A stretch of DNA of 64,000 nucleotides from Clostridia bacterium (GCA_017473435.1 JAFULG010000007.1:37428-101427); one strand, 5' to 3'. Shown: positions 8,670 through 16,848, numbered from the stretch's first letter. The notes: a model not told the origin generated them from the sequence alone. A program made the numbers and translations.

Positions 8670-9629
8670 TTAGTTTACCTTATTTACAGGATTTCCGCTT
8701 ACAAATCCCTCAACATTACTCTTGAAAATGTTCATCAACCTTGTTCTTGCCTCAAGACTAGCCCAGGCAATGTGCGGAGTTATAACCGTTTTATCACTTG
8801 CCGCAAGGGGATTATCCGCCATAGGGGGCTCCGTTGAAAGCACATCAGCGCCCACACCTGCCAAAAGTCCCTTGTCAAGCGCTTTACTGACATCAGCCTC
8901 GTTAAGCACAGGACCTCTTGAGGTATTGATAATGTAAGCACCCTTTTTCATCTTTCTGATAAAGTCCATATTAACAAGCCCCGTCGTGCTTTCCGTCAGA
9001 GGACAGTGCAGCGAAATAACGTCGGAGCTTGCAATTACCTCGTCGAGTGTCATAAAATCAACTGTGCCAAAGCCGTCGTAGCTCCTTGTGTTGGGTGAGT
9101 AGGCGATAACCTTCATTTTAAAAGCGTTTGCAATCGCGGCAACGGCAGAACCGATTTTTCCAAAGCCGATGATACCGAAGGTCTTGCCTGAAAGCTCAGT
9201 AAGAGGAGTTTTCCAGTAGCAGAAATGCTCACTTCTTGCCCATTCGCCGTCCTTTACGCTCTTATCGTGTAAAGCAACACTGTTTACCATCTCAAGTAAA
9301 AGTGCAAAAACAAGCTGTGCAACTCCGTCTGTGCTGTAAGCAGGAATGTTTGAAACGGCAATACCGAGTCTTGATGCTGCTTCAATATCTATAACGTTGT
9401 AACCCGTTGCAAGGGTTGAAATATATTTTGCCTTGGGAAGGCTTTCAAGGGTTTTCGCTGAAAGGGGAGTTTTATTCGTTACAATGATTTCACAATCCTT
9501 CGCTCTGTCAATAATAAGTTCGTCGGGAGTTTTATCGTATACAGTGTATTCGTCAACAAGATCCTTGAGCCAGTCCCATCTGAGATCTCCCGGGTTTTCC
9601 GTGTATCCGTCAAGTATTACAAGCCTCAT
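8670..9629 (-). CDS. D-isomer-specific 2-hydroxyacid dehydrogenase (hydroxypyruvate/glycerate type)
   Basis: Cytosolic NAD(P)-dependent dehydrogenase of 319 residues that interconverts a 2-keto acid and a D-2-hydroxy acid. The Rossmann motif GFGKIG is in the middle of the chain, followed by LHCPLTEST, the IINTSRGP block carrying the catalytic Arg, a VGADVLSTEPP segment with the catalytic Glu and ITPHIAW with the catalytic His. The pattern is closest to glycerate dehydrogenase/hydroxypyruvate reductase, but D-lactate or phosphoglycerate activity cannot be excluded by eye. AGGAGG lies before the ATG; the gene is monocistronic with its own promoter. Confidence 0.88.
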   Translation of the reverse strand: MRLVILDGYTENPGDLRWDWLKDLVDEYTVYDKTPDELIIDRAKDCEIIVTNKTPLSAKTLESLPKAKYISTLATGYNVIDIEAASRLGIAVSNIPAYSTDGVAQLVFALLLEMVNSVALHDKSVKDGEWARSEHFCYWKTPLTELSGKTFGIIGFGKIGSAVAAIANAFKMKVIAYSPNTRSYDGFGTVDFMTLDEVIASSDVISLHCPLTESTTGLVNMDFIRKMKKGAYIINTSRGPVLNEADVSKALDKGLLAGVGADVLSTEPPMADNPLAASDKTVITPHIAWASLEARTRLMNIFKSNVEGFVSGNPVNKVN

Positions 9630-9663
9630 ATATTTCCTCCTGAATTAATATAATTACACACGT

Positions 9664-9692
9664 ATTATAGCATAAAGCTTATGTATTGTCAC
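9664..9692 (-). promoter_or_regulatory. Promoter of the 2-hydroxyacid dehydrogenase gene
   Basis: On the minus strand GTGACA, 17 bases, TATAAT, about 35 bases before the start codon. Confidence 0.7.
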
Positions 9693-9750
9693 CCCGGTAT
9701 AAAAAAATTTCCCTATTTTGATAAATTTGACTTTTAAATTTAAAAAATCG

Positions 9751-9792
9751 TTGACGATTCCGTTAATTTATTATACAATATAGTTGACTATA
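9751..9792 (+). promoter_or_regulatory. Promoter with palindrome at the start site for the VTT-galK operon
   Basis: TTGACG, 17 bases, TACAAT (9751-9779). The 14-bp palindrome TATAGT-TG-ACTATA at 9779-9792 begins at the last -10 base and covers the expected transcription start, a common operator position. Operator function is inferred. Confidence 0.6.
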
Positions 9793-9809
9793 TGCAGGAG
9801 GAGAGAGGT

Positions 9810-10553
9810 TTGAAAAAAAGTAAATCCGGGTCTTATTCCCTCAAACTGTTGGCACTTATATGCTTTGCAGCTGTTCTCAGCCTACTTGTGCTTCTCAGAG
9901 TTTTCAATACCGAATCCTTTCTGAGGTGGTACAGCAGATATACCGAAAGCCTAAATTCCTTTGAATCATGGATTGAAACCTACGGTGCGACGCCTCTGGC
10001 GGTTGTTATAATTCTTGTTAACTATGTGCTTAAGGCGGTGGTTCCCTGGTTCCCCGTATCCTGCATATGCGTTGCGAGTGCGGTTGTTTTCAAATGGTAT
10101 GAGGCGCTTCTGATAAATCTTGTAGGCTTAAGTCTGCTGTTTACTCTTAAGTTCTTGTGGGGCAGACGATTCGGCGGCGGTAACGCTGAAAAAATTCTTA
10201 TGAAATACGATAAGGCTCACAGGCTTGTAGATGAAAGCAAGCTCGGCTCCGGAATGGTACTGTTTTTTACACGCGTATTGCCAAGTATACCGCTTAATTC
10301 TGTCAGCTGTATTTACGGTACAACAGGAATGCCGTTGTGGAGATTTGTTCTTATTTCCGACGCCGGAGTTATGTACAAGGTAATATCTTATATAATAATC
10401 GGCAGAAACGTTTTTGACCCTGCCTCGGCAAATTTCATTGTTCCCTTCATTCCGCTGATATTTTTATCGGGTCTTATCTTCCTGAGCCTCAGCGGTGCCC
10501 TTAAAGAGAGAAAAGCAAAAAATAAAAGTTTTACTGATATAAAGAAAGGTTGA
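9810..10553 (+). CDS. VTT/DedA-superfamily (TVP38/TMEM64) membrane protein
   Basis: Polytopic inner-membrane protein of the VTT-domain superfamily, whose members are linked to lipid scrambling and envelope homeostasis. An N-terminal hydrophobic helix is followed by re-entrant/membrane segments with VVPWFPVSCICVASA and the family hallmark FFTRVLPSIPLNSVSCIYG, and two C-terminal helices. An in-frame ATG at 9792 overlaps the Shine-Dalgarno AGGAGGAG and would leave almost no leader, so the TTG at 9810 (247 residues) is preferred. It is 6 bp from galK and heads a likely four-gene operon. Confidence 0.82.
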   Translation: MKKSKSGSYSLKLLALICFAAVLSLLVLLRVFNTESFLRWYSRYTESLNSFESWIETYGATPLAVVIILVNYVLKAVVPWFPVSCICVASAVVFKWYEALLINLVGLSLLFTLKFLWGRRFGGGNAEKILMKYDKAHRLVDESKLGSGMVLFFTRVLPSIPLNSVSCIYGTTGMPLWRFVLISDAGVMYKVISYIIIGRNVFDPASANFIVPFIPLIFLSGLIFLSLSGALKERKAKNKSFTDIKKG

Positions 10554-10559
10554 TTAAAA

Positions 10560-11843
10560 ATGGCTACATTAAACAAGATTAAGGAAATTATTGCACAAAG
10601 AGGTCTTGATGCTGAATTTTCCGCTGTTTACAAGCAGGAAGATTACGAGAATAACTATGCAAGATACCTCAAAATTGCAGAAGATTTTGAAAGTATTTTT
10701 GAAAACGCAGGCGAAAGAGAAGTTTCCCTCTTTTCTGCACCCGGCAGATCAGAAATCGGCGGTAATCACACAGACCATAACCACGGCCTTGTTCTTGCTG
10801 CAGGTATAAGCCTTGATGCGATTGCTGTTGCTTCAAAGAATGACGAGGGTATTGTAAGAGTGAAGTCAGCAGGTTATCCTATGGATACGGTAAGCTGTGA
10901 TGAGCTTGAGCCCTGCGAGAAGGAATACGGCAAAAGTCAGGCTATTGTAAGAGGTATTGTTGCTCGCTTCAAGGAGCTCGGTTATAATGTGGGCGGTTTT
11001 GATGCTACAACATCTTCACAGGTGCTTTCAGGTTCAGGTCTTTCTTCCTCAGCCGCCTTTGAGGTGCTTGTGGGTACAATTCTCAATCATCTTTACAATG
11101 ACGGCAAGGTTCCCATGCCTGAGATAGCTAAGATTGCTCAGTACAGCGAAAATGTTTACTTTGGTAAGCCCTGCGGCCTTCTTGATCAGATGGCTTGCGC
11201 AGTAGGCGGATTTGTATCAATCGACTTTGAGGATACCTCCAAGCCTGTTATCAATGCTATTGACTTTGATTTTGCAAAATCAGGTCACAGCCTTGTTATC
11301 GTTGACACAAAGGGCAGTCACTCTAATCTTACCGATGATTATGCAGCTGTAAGAGGTGAGATGGAAAGCGTTGCAGAATTCTTTGGCAAGAAGGTGCTTC
11401 GTGAGGTTGATAAGGAGGATGTTATCCGTTTTGCTGCAGATGTAAGCAAAAACCTCGGTGAAAGGGCTGTTCTGCGTGCTCTTCACTTCTATGGCGAAAA
11501 CGAAAAGGTTATTGCTCAGACCGAAGCTCTCCTGAAGAATGACTTTGAATCCTTCAAGGAGCTTATTATAAAGAGCGGACGCTCATCATATATGTATAAT
11601 CAGAATGTATACACCTGCAAGAACCCCACAAATCAGCCCCTTTCACTTGCTCTTTGCATAAGTGAACAGCTTCTTGAAGGCAAGGGAGCTTGGCGTGTTC
11701 ACGGCGGCGGATTTGCAGGCACAATTCAGGCTTTTGTTCCTGATGAACTCGTAGGTACATACACCGATAAAATGAAGAATATCTTCGGTGACGATAGCTG
11801 TTACGTTCTTTCAATCAGAAAGGGCGGCACAAAAGTATATTGA
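10560..11843 (+). CDS. galK: Galactokinase (GHMP family)
   Basis: Cytosolic kinase that phosphorylates alpha-D-galactose with ATP, the entry to the Leloir pathway. The three GHMP motifs are present: PGRSEIGGNHTDHNHG at residues 61-76 (a clostridial variant of GRVNLIGEHTDY), the ATP loop LSGSGLSSSAAFE at 156-168, and HGGGFAGTIQAFVP near the C-terminus. The 427-residue length is somewhat above the 380-400 of classical GalK but usual for this subclass. It lies between a VTT membrane protein and a DUF4474 protein with gaps of 6 and 38 bp, together with a fucosidase, suggesting use of host-type glycans. No galT or galE is beside it. Confidence 0.9.
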   Translation: MATLNKIKEIIAQRGLDAEFSAVYKQEDYENNYARYLKIAEDFESIFENAGEREVSLFSAPGRSEIGGNHTDHNHGLVLAAGISLDAIAVASKNDEGIVRVKSAGYPMDTVSCDELEPCEKEYGKSQAIVRGIVARFKELGYNVGGFDATTSSQVLSGSGLSSSAAFEVLVGTILNHLYNDGKVPMPEIAKIAQYSENVYFGKPCGLLDQMACAVGGFVSIDFEDTSKPVINAIDFDFAKSGHSLVIVDTKGSHSNLTDDYAAVRGEMESVAEFFGKKVLREVDKEDVIRFAADVSKNLGERAVLRALHFYGENEKVIAQTEALLKNDFESFKELIIKSGRSSYMYNQNVYTCKNPTNQPLSLALCISEQLLEGKGAWRVHGGGFAGTIQAFVPDELVGTYTDKMKNIFGDDSCYVLSIRKGGTKVY

Positions 11844-11881
11844 TAGAAAGATTCTGTCAATGATTTAAAGGAGTTTGTTTT

Positions 11882-12667
11882 ATGAAAAGTTTTGCTAAAA
11901 GAGGACTTGCCTTTGTAATGGCAATGATTATGCTTCTTACTTCTTTCGGTACGGTATCTTTTGCCGCAGCTGATAAGGCAAGTTCTTCAACAAAGGTTAC
12001 GGCAACTGAGGAAAACACTCAGACAATCGATTGGAAGGCAGTTCTGATAAGCGTTATTGATTTTGTCAAGATGGTTTACCACAGAATTGAAACAGAGGAT
12101 TATTACAGCGACGATATGGATAAAAGCGGAGTATTCGGTTTCCTTTATGAACCTAAGGGCGTGTATTTCTATACCGCTGCAGATCCCTGGCAGAGAAATG
12201 TAGGCTACAACGAGATTTTTGATATTGTTGCACCTACAACCCTCATTAATTTTGAGACAAAGAGACTTCGTTTTGAATACGCTGATAAGGACTGGATGAT
12301 TCAGATGTGGAAGGGACAGTACGGCTTGCTCTTCTACGGTGCAGAGGTCGGCGTTTATACAAAGCCGAAGGAAAGAGAGCTTGCACACTATGATGCAGCA
12401 AGTGATGAAGATATGCTTAAAATGGAAATGACCTTCAGCTATAAGCGTGACGGCAAGTGGGTTAAGCGTTTTACCCGTCCCTACGATTCATACTGGTGGT
12501 GCACAGGCTTTCTTCCCGGCAATCTTGACGGTCAGTTCAATACCATCAAGGTTGATATGAGAATTACTGCAAAGAACACTGCAATGCTTTCAAAGATCAG
12601 AACAGCACTTTCTGCAAATAGTATTTCCTATGCTGTAAAAGGACTTGATGTTTACTTCGCTTATTAA
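11882..12667 (+). CDS. Secreted DUF4474-like protein, second paralogue
   Basis: Function unknown. A signal peptide (MKSFAKRG..., cleavage near FAA/AD, residue 30) is followed by a short linker and the same extracellular domain as the protein at 6406-7380: YTAADPWQRNVGYNEIFD, KDWMIQMWKGQYGLLFYGAE, GVYTKP and WWCTGFLPG blocks align one to one. It lacks the long Thr-rich linker of its paralogue. It sits between galK and the fucosidase with gaps of 38 and 12 bp, so it is probably in their operon. Conserved Trp/Tyr/Asp residues could form a ligand site, but no catalytic motif is recognised. Confidence 0.78.
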   Translation: MKSFAKRGLAFVMAMIMLLTSFGTVSFAAADKASSSTKVTATEENTQTIDWKAVLISVIDFVKMVYHRIETEDYYSDDMDKSGVFGFLYEPKGVYFYTAADPWQRNVGYNEIFDIVAPTTLINFETKRLRFEYADKDWMIQMWKGQYGLLFYGAEVGVYTKPKERELAHYDAASDEDMLKMEMTFSYKRDGKWVKRFTRPYDSYWWCTGFLPGNLDGQFNTIKVDMRITAKNTAMLSKIRTALSANSISYAVKGLDVYFAY

Positions 12668-12679
12668 TGAGGTGAAAAA

Positions 12680-14158
12680 ATGATTAAATCGGACGATATA
12701 AATTCCGCTCTTAAAAAAAGCTGGTGTACAGACAACGGCGGAAGAGAAAAGGACACCGAGGAAACGAAGCGTCTTATTTCAGTTGTTCCTGATGAAAGAC
12801 AGCTGGATTTTCTTAAGCTGGAGTATTATAATTTCATTCATTTCGGTATAAACACCTTTTATAAAAGGGAGTGGGGTGACGGCAAGGAGGATATCTCCCG
12901 TTTTAACCCTGAGGAGCTTGATACTGATCAGTGGTGCGCTGTGCTTAAAGAGACAGGCAGTAAGGGTATAATCATTACTGCAAAGCACCATGACGGATTT
13001 TGTCTTTTTGATACAAAGCATACTGACCACAATGTTATGAATACACCTTTCGGTAAGGACATTGTAAAAATGCTTTCAGAAAGCTGTAAAAAATATGATC
13101 TTAAGCTCGGTATCTATCTTTCTCCCTGGGACAGGCATGAGGAAAGCTACGGCACAGATGCTTATAACGATTACTTTACAGCACAGCTTACGGAGCTTTG
13201 TAGTAACTACGGTGAGCTTTTCGCTCTGTGGTTTGACGGAGCCTGCGGTGAGGGGAAGAACGGCAAAAAGCAGGTTTACGACTGGGACAGATATTACAGC
13301 GTTATAAGGGAGCTTCAGCCGAAGGCGGTTATTGCTATCTGCGGTCCTGATGTCCGCTGGATAGGTAACGAGGCAGGTAAGGTAAGAGAAAGCGAATGGA
13401 GCGTTATTCCATCTGAAAAGGATGCTAATGCAAAGGTGATGGACAACAGCCAGCAGAAGGCGTCAGAGGCGAAAAAACTCGCTACGGTAAGTGAGACGGA
13501 TGCCGATCTTGGCTCAAGAGCTGTTGTAAAGGATTTTGACAGCCTTGTTTTTAAGCCTGCAGAGGCGGATGTTTCCGTTAACTACGGTTGGTTTTACAAT
13601 GATAAGAAATTCAGGCACGCAAGTAAGATGCGTAAAGCGGAGGAGCTTGCTGATATTTACTTTGGTACTGTTGGCAGTAACGCTTCACTTCTTATGAATG
13701 TACCGCCCAACAGGAAGGGACTCATTGATCAGAGGAACGTTGAACAGCTTAAGGCGTTCACGGCGCTTATTAAGGCACCCTTTGAAAACGAGGAAAAGCT
13801 TTTTGCATCAAATCTTATTTCTGACGGTCACAAATTAGCCCCTGAAGCTTTGTTTGAGGACGGCGAGGGTTATATGTTTCTTGACGGTGAAAAGGGAGTA
13901 CATCTTGTTTTTGAGGGTGTTCTTAATCTTACGGCAATTACCATGAGGGAGAATCTTGCTTTCAGCCAGAGGGTTGAAGCTTTTGAGATTTACGCTTCAA
14001 AGGGCAAGGGTTTCACGAAGGTTTATGAAGGTACGGTTATCGGCTCTAAGAAGATAGTGCTTTTCAAAAAGCCGATCAAGGCAAGTGAGATTCTTATTGT
14101 TCCGACGGAATCGAGAGGTAATCCGGTGCTTAAGGATATAAGAATATTTAAGAAGTAA
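12680..14158 (+). CDS. Alpha-L-fucosidase, GH29
   Basis: Retaining glycosidase releasing L-fucose from glycans. The (beta/alpha)8 domain shows YYNFIHFGINTF, AKHHDGFCLFDT and LYLSPWD-type segments (GIYLSPWDRH), and the nucleophile is Asp186 in LWFDGA. The SPWDRH and NYGELF pattern is that of the GH29-B subfamily, which prefers alpha-1,3/1,4 fucosyl linkages in branched substrates; this subfamily call is inference. A C-terminal beta-sandwich is present but no carbohydrate-binding module. There is no signal peptide, so it acts in the cytoplasm on imported oligosaccharides. It ends the VTT-galK operon; fucose catabolism genes are at 27.7-32.2 kb. Confidence 0.9.
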   Translation: MIKSDDINSALKKSWCTDNGGREKDTEETKRLISVVPDERQLDFLKLEYYNFIHFGINTFYKREWGDGKEDISRFNPEELDTDQWCAVLKETGSKGIIITAKHHDGFCLFDTKHTDHNVMNTPFGKDIVKMLSESCKKYDLKLGIYLSPWDRHEESYGTDAYNDYFTAQLTELCSNYGELFALWFDGACGEGKNGKKQVYDWDRYYSVIRELQPKAVIAICGPDVRWIGNEAGKVRESEWSVIPSEKDANAKVMDNSQQKASEAKKLATVSETDADLGSRAVVKDFDSLVFKPAEADVSVNYGWFYNDKKFRHASKMRKAEELADIYFGTVGSNASLLMNVPPNRKGLIDQRNVEQLKAFTALIKAPFENEEKLFASNLISDGHKLAPEALFEDGEGYMFLDGEKGVHLVFEGVLNLTAITMRENLAFSQRVEAFEIYASKGKGFTKVYEGTVIGSKKIVLFKKPIKASEILIVPTESRGNPVLKDIRIFKK

Positions 14159-14160
14159 AA

Positions 14161-14221
14161 CAAGAAAAGTTTTTTTGGTTATTTTTTTTTACAAAAAAAG
14201 TAACGCCGCACGGCGAGCGAC
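14161..14221 (+). repeat. Gene-end repeat, family A, copy 2
   Basis: Starts 2 bp after the fucosidase stop with AAGAAAAGTTTTTTTGGTTA, then a TTTTTTTTACAAAAAAAGTAAC stem region and GCCGCACGGCGAGCG. Degenerate copy of the family. Confidence 0.6.
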
Positions 14222-14231
14222 AGAAACAAAT

Positions 14232-14265
14232 AACACCTGTTTCCTTTAAAATGGACTCAGGTGTT
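14232..14265. terminator. Bidirectional terminator between fucosidase and XRE gene
   Basis: AACACCTG pairs with CAGGTGTT over an 18-base loop, with T-rich sequence to the right and A-rich to the left; it serves two convergent genes. Confidence 0.7.
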
Positions 14266-14276
14266 GTTTATTTTAT

Positions 14277-14525
14277 TCATTTGTCTAATTTTAACAATTC
14301 TTCAGTTGTTACGTCAAACACTTTAGCAAAAGCAATTACCTCAATATCAGTAATGAATCTTTTACCTTGCTCAATACGTTGAATTGCATTTTTGTCTATA
14401 TCAATACCTACTAATTGCATTTTATCTGCAAGAGCTCTTTGTGAAATATTTTCTTTATTGCGAAAGTATGCAATATTTTTTCCGCATATATTATTAAGTC
14501 CGTCAGGTGCTTTGTTTGTAAACAT
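14277..14525 (-). CDS. XRE-family helix-turn-helix regulator
   Basis: Small 82-residue cytosolic DNA-binding protein consisting almost only of an HTH_3 (Cro/C1) domain: IAYFRNKENISQRALADKMQ forms helices 1-3, with the recognition helix around KNAIQRIEQGKRF and the usual C-terminal VFDVTTEELL. It is divergent from the small membrane gene at 14658, and a perfect 13-bp inverted repeat lies in the shared promoter region, the likely operator. GAGGG precedes its ATG. The gene is more AT-rich than its neighbours, which may indicate acquisition. Confidence 0.85.
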   Translation of the reverse strand: MFTNKAPDGLNNICGKNIAYFRNKENISQRALADKMQLVGIDIDKNAIQRIEQGKRFITDIEVIAFAKVFDVTTEELLKLDK

Positions 14526-14540
14526 AAAAATCCCTCATTC

Positions 14541-14613
14541 TTGACATTTAGTGCTTGTCAACAATGAAATTATATGTTATCATAAATAAAATATGACATT
14601 CACTAAATGTCAA
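14541..14613. promoter_or_regulatory. Divergent promoter region with 13-bp inverted operator-like repeat
   Basis: TTGACATTTAGTG (14541-14553) and CACTAAATGTCAA (14601-14613) are exact inverse complements 47 bp apart. A plus-strand promoter TTGTCA, 17 bases, TATCAT (14555-14583) lies between them; a minus-strand TTGACA at 14608-14613 with a weak TTTATT 17 bases away is possible. The XRE protein is the obvious candidate ligand. Confidence 0.6.
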
Positions 14614-14657
14614 AGTACGAAGTTTAAACATTGTATCATCAAAACGGAGGCTTTATT

Positions 14658-15044
14658 ATGAAAAATATTGTTAAGTACATACTTTCGACCCTGTTTATCA
14701 TATCACTTATCTGTAACGGCTTATTGGCTTTTTATCTTGTTCAGGAGAGAAAACCTCTTCCTTCGGTTATAAGGTTCGGCTATGATATGCACGATACCGT
14801 TATTTACTGCGAAAAATCTCTCGAAATAAACGCAATAACGCTTAACGATTCAGAAAACAGCTTTACAATAGGCAGTTCGAAAATTATATGCGGAGATGAT
14901 TCCGTTTATTTTGAAAATGCAAACCAAAAAATCCGATTAGCAGATTATGAAGGTTGTGGTTTTGCAATTAACAGCGAGGGCGAGCTTTTATACAGTATGA
15001 ACACGCCGGTCAAGAAACAGGAAAAGGTTTACATAACTCCCTAG
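14658..15044 (+). CDS. Small membrane-anchored hypothetical protein, end defined by an inserted element
   Basis: Not recognised. The 128-residue product has one N-terminal membrane helix (residues 5-26) and a beta-rich extracytoplasmic part. GGAGG precedes the ATG at 14658. The stop codon TAG is part of the CCCTAGGG that bounds the miniature element at 15042-15317. Removing the element with one TA copy leaves this stop but puts the following coding-like stretch (15318-15421) in the same frame, so the original protein may have been about 30 residues longer. It is divergent from, and probably controlled by, the XRE gene. Confidence 0.6.
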   Translation: MKNIVKYILSTLFIISLICNGLLAFYLVQERKPLPSVIRFGYDMHDTVIYCEKSLEINAITLNDSENSFTIGSSKIICGDDSVYFENANQKIRLADYEGCGFAINSEGELLYSMNTPVKKQEKVYITP

Positions 15045-15317
15045 GGTGACAAGTATAATCCGAACCCGTTTTTTACGGGGCGGATTTCTGCCAACACTTC
15101 GTTAAAATACTCGTAAATCCGATAGGATTTACTGCGTTTTGTGCCTTGTTTTGACAAAAATCCGCTCGTAAAAAATCTTATGACCCAAAAGTGCGAATTT
15201 TTGTTGGGTTTTTGGATATTGAGGATGCTGACAGGCTGTTGCCTTTCAAATCCGAAATGCCGAAAAGCCGCAAAAATTCACGCTTTTTGGCGAGTTCGGA
15301 TTATACTTGTCACCCTA
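15042..15317. mobile_element. Miniature inverted-repeat element (MITE), 272 bp with TA target duplication
   Basis: Begins GGGTGACAAGTATAATCC (15044 onward) and ends with the exact inverse complement finishing at 15315; the terminal arms match over 22 bp plus flanking symmetric bases. TA follows both ends. Inside are a second inverted pair (GTTTTTTACGGGGCGGATTT against a copy near 15160-15180) but no credible gene. The TA duplication and non-coding body fit a Tc1/mariner-IS630-type MITE. A diverged right-half copy is at 44216-44317, which ends at the same CACCC-TA boundary. Confidence 0.75.
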
Positions 15318-15421
15318 GGGTAAAAAATACCACAGAGATATGTATTGTGCAGGGAAAACGGGCTTTGAAATGCCGATTGAAACAGCAAAGATTTTAAGAG
15401 AGCCTTGTAATCTCTGTGCAT
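15318..15421 (+). pseudogene. Coding-like remnant downstream of the MITE
   Basis: After the element the frame reads GKKYHRDMYCAGKTGFEMP... and ends PCNLCA-stop, with codon usage like real genes and no start or SD of its own. It is in phase with the gene at 14658 once the 274-bp insertion is removed. It may be the severed C-terminus of that protein; a chance open frame is possible. Confidence 0.35.
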
Positions 15422-15428
15422 AAAAATT

Positions 15429-15459
15429 ACACCGCCAAGTTAACTTGACGGTGTTTTTT
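15429..15459 (+). terminator. Rho-independent terminator
   Basis: ACACCGCCAAG, loop TTAA, CTTGACGGTGT with one A-C mismatch, followed by TTTTT. It is the natural end of the transcript from 14658, supporting the idea that the coding-like remnant belonged to it. Confidence 0.75.
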
Positions 15460-15460
15460 C

Positions 15461-15519
15461 ATCGCTCGCCGCGAGGCGTTGCTTTTCTTGTAAGAAAAGT
15501 AACCAAAAGAACTTTCCGC
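15461..15519 (-). repeat. Gene-end repeat, family A, copy 3
   Basis: Read outward from the FAD oxidoreductase stop: AAAGTTCTTTTGGTTAC, palindrome TTTTCTTACAAGAAAAG and GC-rich GCCTCGCGGCGAGCG. It is nearly identical to the copy at 27672. Confidence 0.7.
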
Positions 15520-15522
15520 TTT

Positions 15523-16848
15523 TTACAGTGACAGATAGAACTTCTCCCACTTCTTAAACTTCTTCTCATCATATTCCTTGGGCATTGTCTTAAGAATAAC
15601 AGGCAATGCAGGAACAACAGCAAGTGCACCGATAAGATGGGGGAATATCTCAATAACGGGTAAACCGTTGAGCACTATATGTATAATCTGCTTTAAAGGA
15701 AGCACAAGAGGCTCACCGTCTGCAACAGAGAACTGCTGCTCTGTAAGAATCTTCTTTTTAAGAATGTAGTCAATATCCTTTGCCTCAACATAAGTGAAGA
15801 AGTTTTTGAAAGCATCAAGCATAAGATAGTTCTTGCCCTGTTCCTGGAAGTAGTTGTATTCGTAGGGCCAAAGACTCTTCTCGGTAAATTCACCGTCTCC
15901 GATGCCCAGTACACAGTCAGCAAGATACTTGCCTGCCATAATGCTTAAAACAAGTCCGCTTCCGCTTAAGGGGATTGTCATACCTGCACTGTCGCCGACA
16001 GCAGCATAACCGTTGTGGACAATTTTTGAAATCATTCTTGAAATGGGAATGCTTTCAATTTTTTCGCCGCCGCGGAGAATTTTGTTGCCAATGTAGGGGT
16101 AACGGCTTCTGAAATCGTCAATGGATGCATTAACCTCATCCATTGTAAGCTTTCCTTTCATCTGGAATTTACCTACAATGATATCAACAAACTTTTCATC
16201 GGTAATTGTCCAGCTGATACCGGGCTTGTTCATATGGAAGAAGGTAACATTGTATGGCGGGTCTGTTATAGTTCCGTCTGTGTTGTCAAAATAAACGCGG
16301 TATGCATTAAAAATGTTTCTCTCCTCAAACTGTCTTACAATTCCGAAAGAGGAGGGGAGGTGAGTTCTTATAGGGGAGGTAAGTCCTGCTGCATCAATAA
16401 GAAGGTCGCTTCTGAGTATAGCCTCGTTGTCGCCGTCTTTGATTTTCATACCCTTAACGGCGTTTCTTTCAATTACGGGAGCAAGGATTTCGGTTTCAAA
16501 AACAAGCTTTACACCCGCTTTTTCAGCTTGAGCAAACATATGCTTTGTAAGTCCCTTTCTCTCCATGTGAACGCGTTTGCCGATACCCTTATCATAGGGC
16601 ATTTTAAGAACGTGCTGACCGTTGGGACTCATATATGCCATGTGGTGAGATTTGATGTAAATGCTCTCGTCGGGGCGCTCTATTTCAGCAAAATCAAAAG
16701 CAGAAAGCTCAATGGCGTCCTCCCAGTCGTAGCCCATTTCCTCTCTTTTCTGTTTTTCAATAACGGTAACATCGTAGCCTTTTCTTGCAAGGTTGATTGC
16801 CGCGGAAAGACCGCCGTGACCTGCACCGGCAACAAGTATTGTCTTCAT
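15523..16848 (-). CDS. FAD-dependent oxidoreductase, geranylgeranyl-reductase-like
   Basis: The 441-residue protein opens with a dinucleotide-binding fold (VAGAGHGGLSAAINLARKG, acidic end VIEK) and has a second FAD contact NGYAAVGDSAGMTIPLSGSG, the signature of the p-hydroxybenzoate hydroxylase/geranylgeranyl reductase group. The C-terminal 60 residues contain hydrophobic stretches (VVPALPVIL) that suggest membrane association. The substrate is unknown: polyprenyl lipid reduction or a quinone-like acceptor are possible. GGAGGG precedes the ATG. The gene is alone, with a near-consensus promoter and a gene-end repeat 3 bp from its stop. Confidence 0.75.
   Translation of the reverse strand: MKTILVAGAGHGGLSAAINLARKGYDVTVIEKQKREEMGYDWEDAIELSAFDFAEIERPDESIYIKSHHMAYMSPNGQHVLKMPYDKGIGKRVHMERKGLTKHMFAQAEKAGVKLVFETEILAPVIERNAVKGMKIKDGDNEAILRSDLLIDAAGLTSPIRTHLPSSFGIVRQFEERNIFNAYRVYFDNTDGTITDPPYNVTFFHMNKPGISWTITDEKFVDIIVGKFQMKGKLTMDEVNASIDDFRSRYPYIGNKILRGGEKIESIPISRMISKIVHNGYAAVGDSAGMTIPLSGSGLVLSIMAGKYLADCVLGIGDGEFTEKSLWPYEYNYFQEQGKNYLMLDAFKNFFTYVEAKDIDYILKKKILTEQQFSVADGEPLVLPLKQIIHIVLNGLPVIEIFPHLIGALAVVPALPVILKTMPKEYDEKKFKKWEKFYLSL

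Noticed and set aside
15141-15397. Two short overlapping frames inside the MITE
   Set aside because: They run across the element's internal inverted repeats and terminal repeat, have no SD, and are explained as MITE sequence.
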